From Symbiodinium natans (taxonomy: Eukaryota; Sar; Dinophyceae; Suessiales; Symbiodiniaceae), in contig CAJNDS010002085.1 of the NCBI GenBank assembly GCA_905221605.1, forward strand, positions 479,001 through 543,000: a stretch of 64,000 nucleotides of DNA, in the 5' to 3' direction. The notes beneath the pieces were generated by a model, which worked only from the letters and a program-made list of their open reading frames with translations, ran no database searches and was not told the DNA's origin. A program made the translations under genes and the position numbers. Every line of letters starts with the position of its first letter. The stretch's first letter is position 1. This document shows positions 62,068-64,000 of this stretch, piece by piece.

Positions 62068-62169
62068 CACTGCTTTAAGGATGGGCGGTTTGATGCTGGT
62101 TTGATCTACGACGCGGACTTAGAGAACCTGCAACGCCGCTTCAGCTGCTCCTTCCAGCCAATATCCTAG
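62068..62169 (+). CDS. short coding-like fragment next to the element
   Basis: The plus frame reads HCFKDGRFDAGLIYDADLEN then LQRRFSCSFQPIS and TAG. It is convincingly protein-like and begins about 40 bp beyond the right TIR. It could be an exon, or a gene fragment picked up by the element. Confidence 0.35.
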   Translation, partial: HCFKDGRFDAGLIYDADLENLQRRFSCSFQPIS

Positions 62170-62786
62170 CTTTAATGGTGCGAAGACTCCGAAGACTACG
62201 TGGGCAGCATCTGCTGCTACAGCTCTGTCTAGAGCAGCGCCTGTGGGGGGGGGGGGGGGGGTAGGGGTAGCACCAGGACCCAAACAGGAGCTGAAGCCAG
62301 CATCAACTCAAGCCCAACAACCAGAAGGGGGGGGGGGGTCGGGGGGGGGATGGGTAACTGGCCTACCCACCCGCCCATTCCCACGCCGAGCAGGCCGGAA
62401 TCTCTATGCAGCGTCCAGGGCGTTGATGGCACCACGCGTGTTTCAGCACGAGGGACTGATCCACACAGGAGTATGGACACAACCACTGCTGGAAAGATTG
62501 ATCCACGTGGTGGTGTTGATTGTGAAGAAGTGTTGTCCAAAGGGTAGGGAATATGACTAGGGGTTCTTCTACAGTAAGGGTCCCTTTTGCGGAGAACACT
62601 TGATATCCGGCTGGCCCTTCAAGACCCTCTGAAACATACAAATAAAGATCCTCCCCCAATGAGGGAAATTCTGCTAAACCCTAAACCCCAAACCCTAAAC
62701 CCTAATTCGCAAGACGAGTGCCTTGAGCATCCGTCCAGGGTGCCCTAAGCTCTGAGGGTTCTGCACGCACTCTCAGCAGCAGGCTC

Positions 62787-63035
62787 AAGGGTTTGGGGTT
62801 TAGGGTTTAGGGTTGCGGGTTCAGGGTTTGGGGTTTCGGGTTCAGGGTTCAGGGTTCAGGCTTCAGGGTTCAGGCTTCAGGGTTCAGGGTTCAGGGTTCA
62901 GGGTTCAGGGTTCAGGGTGCAGGGTTTAGGGTTTAGGGTTTAGGGTTTAGGGTTTAGGGTTTAGGGTTTAGGGTTTAGGGTTTAGGGTTTAGGGTTTCGG
63001 GTTTCGGGTTTAGGGTTTAGGGTTTAGGGTTTAGG
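62787..63035. repeat. TTCAGGG and TTTAGGG array
   Basis: About ten TTCAGGG units (62828-62925) pass into about fifteen TTTAGGG units. Another clear variant-to-canonical transition. Confidence 0.95.
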
Positions 63036-63055
63036 GGCCTCAACCCGAAACCCCC

Positions 63056-63146
63056 CCTGGATCCCTCAGCCCCGCACTTGAAGTCTTCGAAGGGCACCGT
63101 CTCGCCTGCGGCCTCCGTCTCCTTCACCCTGCTGGAAGGTTCATGG
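63056..63146 (-). CDS. exon of unknown minus-strand gene
   Basis: The minus strand reads EPSSRVKETEAAGETVPFED then FKCGAEGS. Acidic and helical, flanked by arrays on both sides. It is followed in transcript order by the interval holding the 2.9-kb element. Confidence 0.45.
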
Positions 63147-63717
63147 GTTTAGGGTTTAGGGTTTCGGGTTTGGGGTTTAAGGTTTAGGGTTTAGGGTTTA
63201 GGGTTTAGGGCAGTTAGCAAAAATTTTGTTCTGTTTTGGACTCTCACAGCTAGCGCACGCGCAGGCCAGGCTCCAGAAGTTTCAAGTGAGCGAAAAGCGA
63301 CACATTGGCCATGAAGCATGCTCAAACTGTCCTCTCCAGCTCAACTAGCTAGCTAGCAGATTTACCAACAGTATACTACGATCACATCCACCCAAACAAT
63401 CTGAGCAGCAGCAGCTGGGAATATTCCTCCAGGTGTCATCCCCTCACTATCACACACATCCCCCAAGCAGAATAAGAAAGTACCGAGAACACGATTTAGA
63501 GCTCACTCTCCATGAACCTTCAACTCCACAGCCCCCTCCCAAGTGGGAAAGCGCCTATGCTGGTTGATGCAAAAGCAGCACATCCAAGTGTACCTGGGTG
63601 GAAGCTGGCTAGGGCCCTAGAGCTACCTGGTCTTCGATTTGGGGTTCGGAGGGGTTTTTTTGGCGCCTGCATAGCGTTCCTTGGTTTAGGGTTCAGGGCT
63701 TAGTTACTAAGTTTTTA
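63147..63717. other. arrays then unique spacer, no gene recognised
   Basis: TTTAGGG repeats to 63208, the GACTCTCACA module (63238-63275), then unique sequence. The plus ORF at 63512-63703 runs into a TTTAGGG unit and lacks support. Confidence 0.5.
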
Positions 63718-63828
63718 GAACAGCCCCCAACACCTCCAGCCAGTATGTGCCCAGGCACGTTCGCTTTGGATCCAGGTTGGCGTCCCGGCAGTACTGCGCC
63801 AAGGTGTCCGTAATGTCACCCATCCTGG
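63718..63828 (-). CDS. exon of unknown minus-strand gene
   Basis: After GCGCCCAG the minus strand reads MGDITDTLAQYCRDANLDPK then RTCLGTYWLEVLGAV. One of the strongest islands in the window. The GTGTTGG after WLE could be a donor. No family is recognised. Confidence 0.5.
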
Positions 63829-64000
63829 GCGCAGAGGCGCACGCCAACCCAAAAAAAAGTCCAAACATCGGAAATTTAGGCCCTGAGCCAACAACCCATC
63901 ATGGGGTTGCTAACTCTTTAGATGCTCAAGGACCTTTCCCGCCTTGGGGGCCCTACCTCTAACAATACCATTGCTGCGCTGGCGGCCTCGGGGCCCCCTC

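Noticed and set aside
62770-62790. Possible spliced-leader relict (GCAGGCTCAAGG)
   Set aside because: It lacks the ATTTTG part and is followed by a telomere-like array.

Overview
This is nuclear DNA from a dinoflagellate, most likely a symbiodiniacean or close relative (inference). The direct evidence is a complete copy of the 22-nt dinoflagellate spliced-leader exon built into genomic DNA (18158-18179, minus strand). It is supported by non-canonical GA-AG and GC-AG introns, a U6 snRNA gene, and more than a hundred short interstitial arrays of the plant-type telomere heptamer TTTAGGG/CCCTAAA with its variants. Nothing in the window looks bacterial or viral.

Layout. Positions 1-2990: telomere-like arrays alternating with short exon-like islands on the plus strand. 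2990-11280: few genes; GAATTC-rich repeats, (CT)n, (GA)n, very long (AGT)n tracts, a GC-rich minisatellite, a two-frame ORF region at 9.1-9.6 kb and a 340-bp foldback at 10.4-10.8 kb. 11280-18180: a gene block almost free of telomere repeats, holding a broken protein-kinase gene, a multi-exon gene of unknown function, an inactivated unknown gene, and a minus-strand gene or retrogene carrying the spliced-leader relict. 18180-52600: mostly telomere-like arrays with dozens of exon-like islands of 40-300 nt on both strands. Within it are U6 (30.2 kb), a secreted cysteine-rich protein (31.7-32.4 kb), a decayed unknown gene (35.6-36.3 kb) and an intact intronless sugar-phosphate/MFS transporter (48.5-49.9 kb). 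52632-56922: a complete ten-exon P-type H+-ATPase on the minus strand. 57.8-63.9 kb: exons of another minus-strand gene. Between two of these exons sits a 2.9-kb AT-rich element with terminal inverted repeats, an internal degenerate repeat array and a 500-bp palindrome.

The main result is the gene architecture. I could place all nine introns of the ATPase so that the frame stays open through 934 codons. Only one is GT-AG, three are GC-AG and five are GA-AG. Several of these introns are members of short repeated families with terminal inverted repeats (introner-like elements), and copies of the same families lie elsewhere in the window. Five of the introns also contain telomere-like repeats. 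This suggests that much of the apparently empty telomere-repeat DNA here is intron sequence of ordinary genes, and that element insertion and telomere-repeat addition are linked. Island exons are read by eye from coding potential and splice signals and are individually uncertain.
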